IMG/VR virus record: IMGVR_UViG_3300037119_000577
Coordinates: 1 to 57,597 of that record
Direction: 5' to 3' (one strand)
DNA: 57,597 bases
Source: a virus
Made by a program: the position numbers and the translations under genes. How positions within the stretch are numbered: position 1 is the first letter of the stretch; the number at the start of each line of letters is the position of its first letter. Below the pieces are notes generated by a model. It had not been told where the DNA came from and did not search any database. It saw only the letters and a program-made list of their open reading frames with translations. This document shows positions 57,283 through 57,597 of this stretch, in pieces.

Positions 57283-57428
57283 TGTTCTGGTATCTCGAAC
57301 ACCGGATCGGCGATAATATGCGTAAACCTTACAAGTATTTAGGCCGCCCTTCTACGAGTCAAGTCTTTTATTGGTTCCATCCTTCCTTGGTTCCCCTCTG
57401 TTTGACGTGTAAACTCTTTAGTGTTTGA
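57282..57428 (+). CDS. CPT-core family micro-protein, CxxC form, 48 aa
   Basis: Last gene of the window. Begins MFWYLEHRIG; core PLCLTCKLFSV is the C-terminus. Confidence 0.76.
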   Translation: MFWYLEHRIGDNMRKPYKYLGRPSTSQVFYWFHPSLVPLCLTCKLFSV

Positions 57429-57597
57429 TTAATAGCCCTTAAGTACCTATTAATTTGGCCGATTCCTTAGCCCGAAGGGCAGACTACCCAATAAAAATCA
57501 ATTAAATCGTAAAAATACTTAATATTAATACATATTTACCTCAAAATTAACTATAAATATTAAAACCTGTCTCTTACAGACCCATCTTTTAATATTT
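57429..57597. other. Right non-coding end with weak hairpin
   Basis: AT-rich, without ORFs. GCCC-GAA-GGGC (57470-57480), or GCCCTT (57435-57440) with AAGGGC (57475-57480), could form a hairpin after the array. No T run follows directly, so terminator function is uncertain. No repeat of the left-end sequence was seen by eye. Confidence 0.45.

Noticed and set aside
57567-57576. CTGTCTCTTA resembling the Tn5 mosaic end of sequencing adapters
   Set aside because: Only ten bases match and the following bases differ from the adapter; likely chance, though an end artefact cannot be excluded.

Overview
The window looks like a complete or nearly complete genome of a tailed double-stranded DNA phage. 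It runs from a non-coding, AT-rich left end through about 49 kb of almost continuous minus-strand genes, then about 8 kb of plus-strand genes, to a second AT-rich non-coding end. The single capsid module (large terminase, portal, scaffold, capsid, adaptor, tail hub) is followed by three large ejection-type proteins. No tape measure, tail tube or sheath is visible, so a podovirus-like virion is most likely. Exported lipoproteins with lipoboxes, an RlpA-like barrel protein and a T7-lysozyme-type amidase point to a Gram-negative host, which cannot be named. No integrase, tRNA, rRNA or CRISPR array was recognised.

Layout. (1) 1-308: non-coding, with a run of 16 G and a strong promoter pointing to the left end. 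(2) 309-6310, minus: small accessory genes, including a ribbon-helix-helix regulator, a CYTH/TTM phosphatase-like protein, an RlpA-like exported protein, a lipoprotein, and a hexanucleotide array that encodes a Ser-(Gly/Trp/Arg) protein. (3) 6438-19556, minus: replication, recombination and lysis. This holds a family A DNA polymerase split in two by an HNH endonuclease gene, a DEDD exonuclease, a Sak4/RecA-like ATPase, an XPD/DinG-like helicase, a RuvC-like resolvase, a presumed SSB, a Cas4-like nuclease, a dNMP kinase-like protein and an amidase endolysin. (4) 19557-27274, minus: small membrane proteins (possible holin and spanin functions), a lipoprotein and tail fibres. (5) 27271-48002, minus: virion genes. 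(6) 48090-49439, minus: a second polymerase, resembling the TV-Pol relatives of superfamily A. (7) 49539-57428, plus: an array of tiny translationally coupled genes, interrupted by a MoxR AAA+ ATPase, a VWA/metallopeptidase protein and a ClpP-like protease.

The most striking content is a family of at least 32 very small paralogous proteins (mostly 39-60 aa, a few up to 93). They are almost unalignable except for an aromatic N-terminus (often M-x-W) and a C-terminal core, C-[P/E/D]-T-x-x-[L/M/I]-[F/L/M]. I call it the 'CPT-core' family. Twenty-six copies lie in the plus-strand array, and six are scattered among the minus-strand replication and lysis genes, touching the DNA polymerase, helicase and endolysin genes. 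I do not recognise this family. One copy carries an amber codon where other copies have Trp.

How the genes may work together. DNA synthesis would use the split polymerase, with helicase, SSB, resolvase and nucleases. No conventional primase was seen, and the TV-Pol-like protein could fill that gap. Four HNH genes sit at or next to core genes. The CPT array with its AAA+/VWA pair and ClpP-like protease looks like an accessory, possibly host-interaction, region; this is inference from context only. Genes are packed with ATGA, GTGA and TAATG overlaps, so translational coupling is probably the main fine control, under a few sigma70-like promoters.
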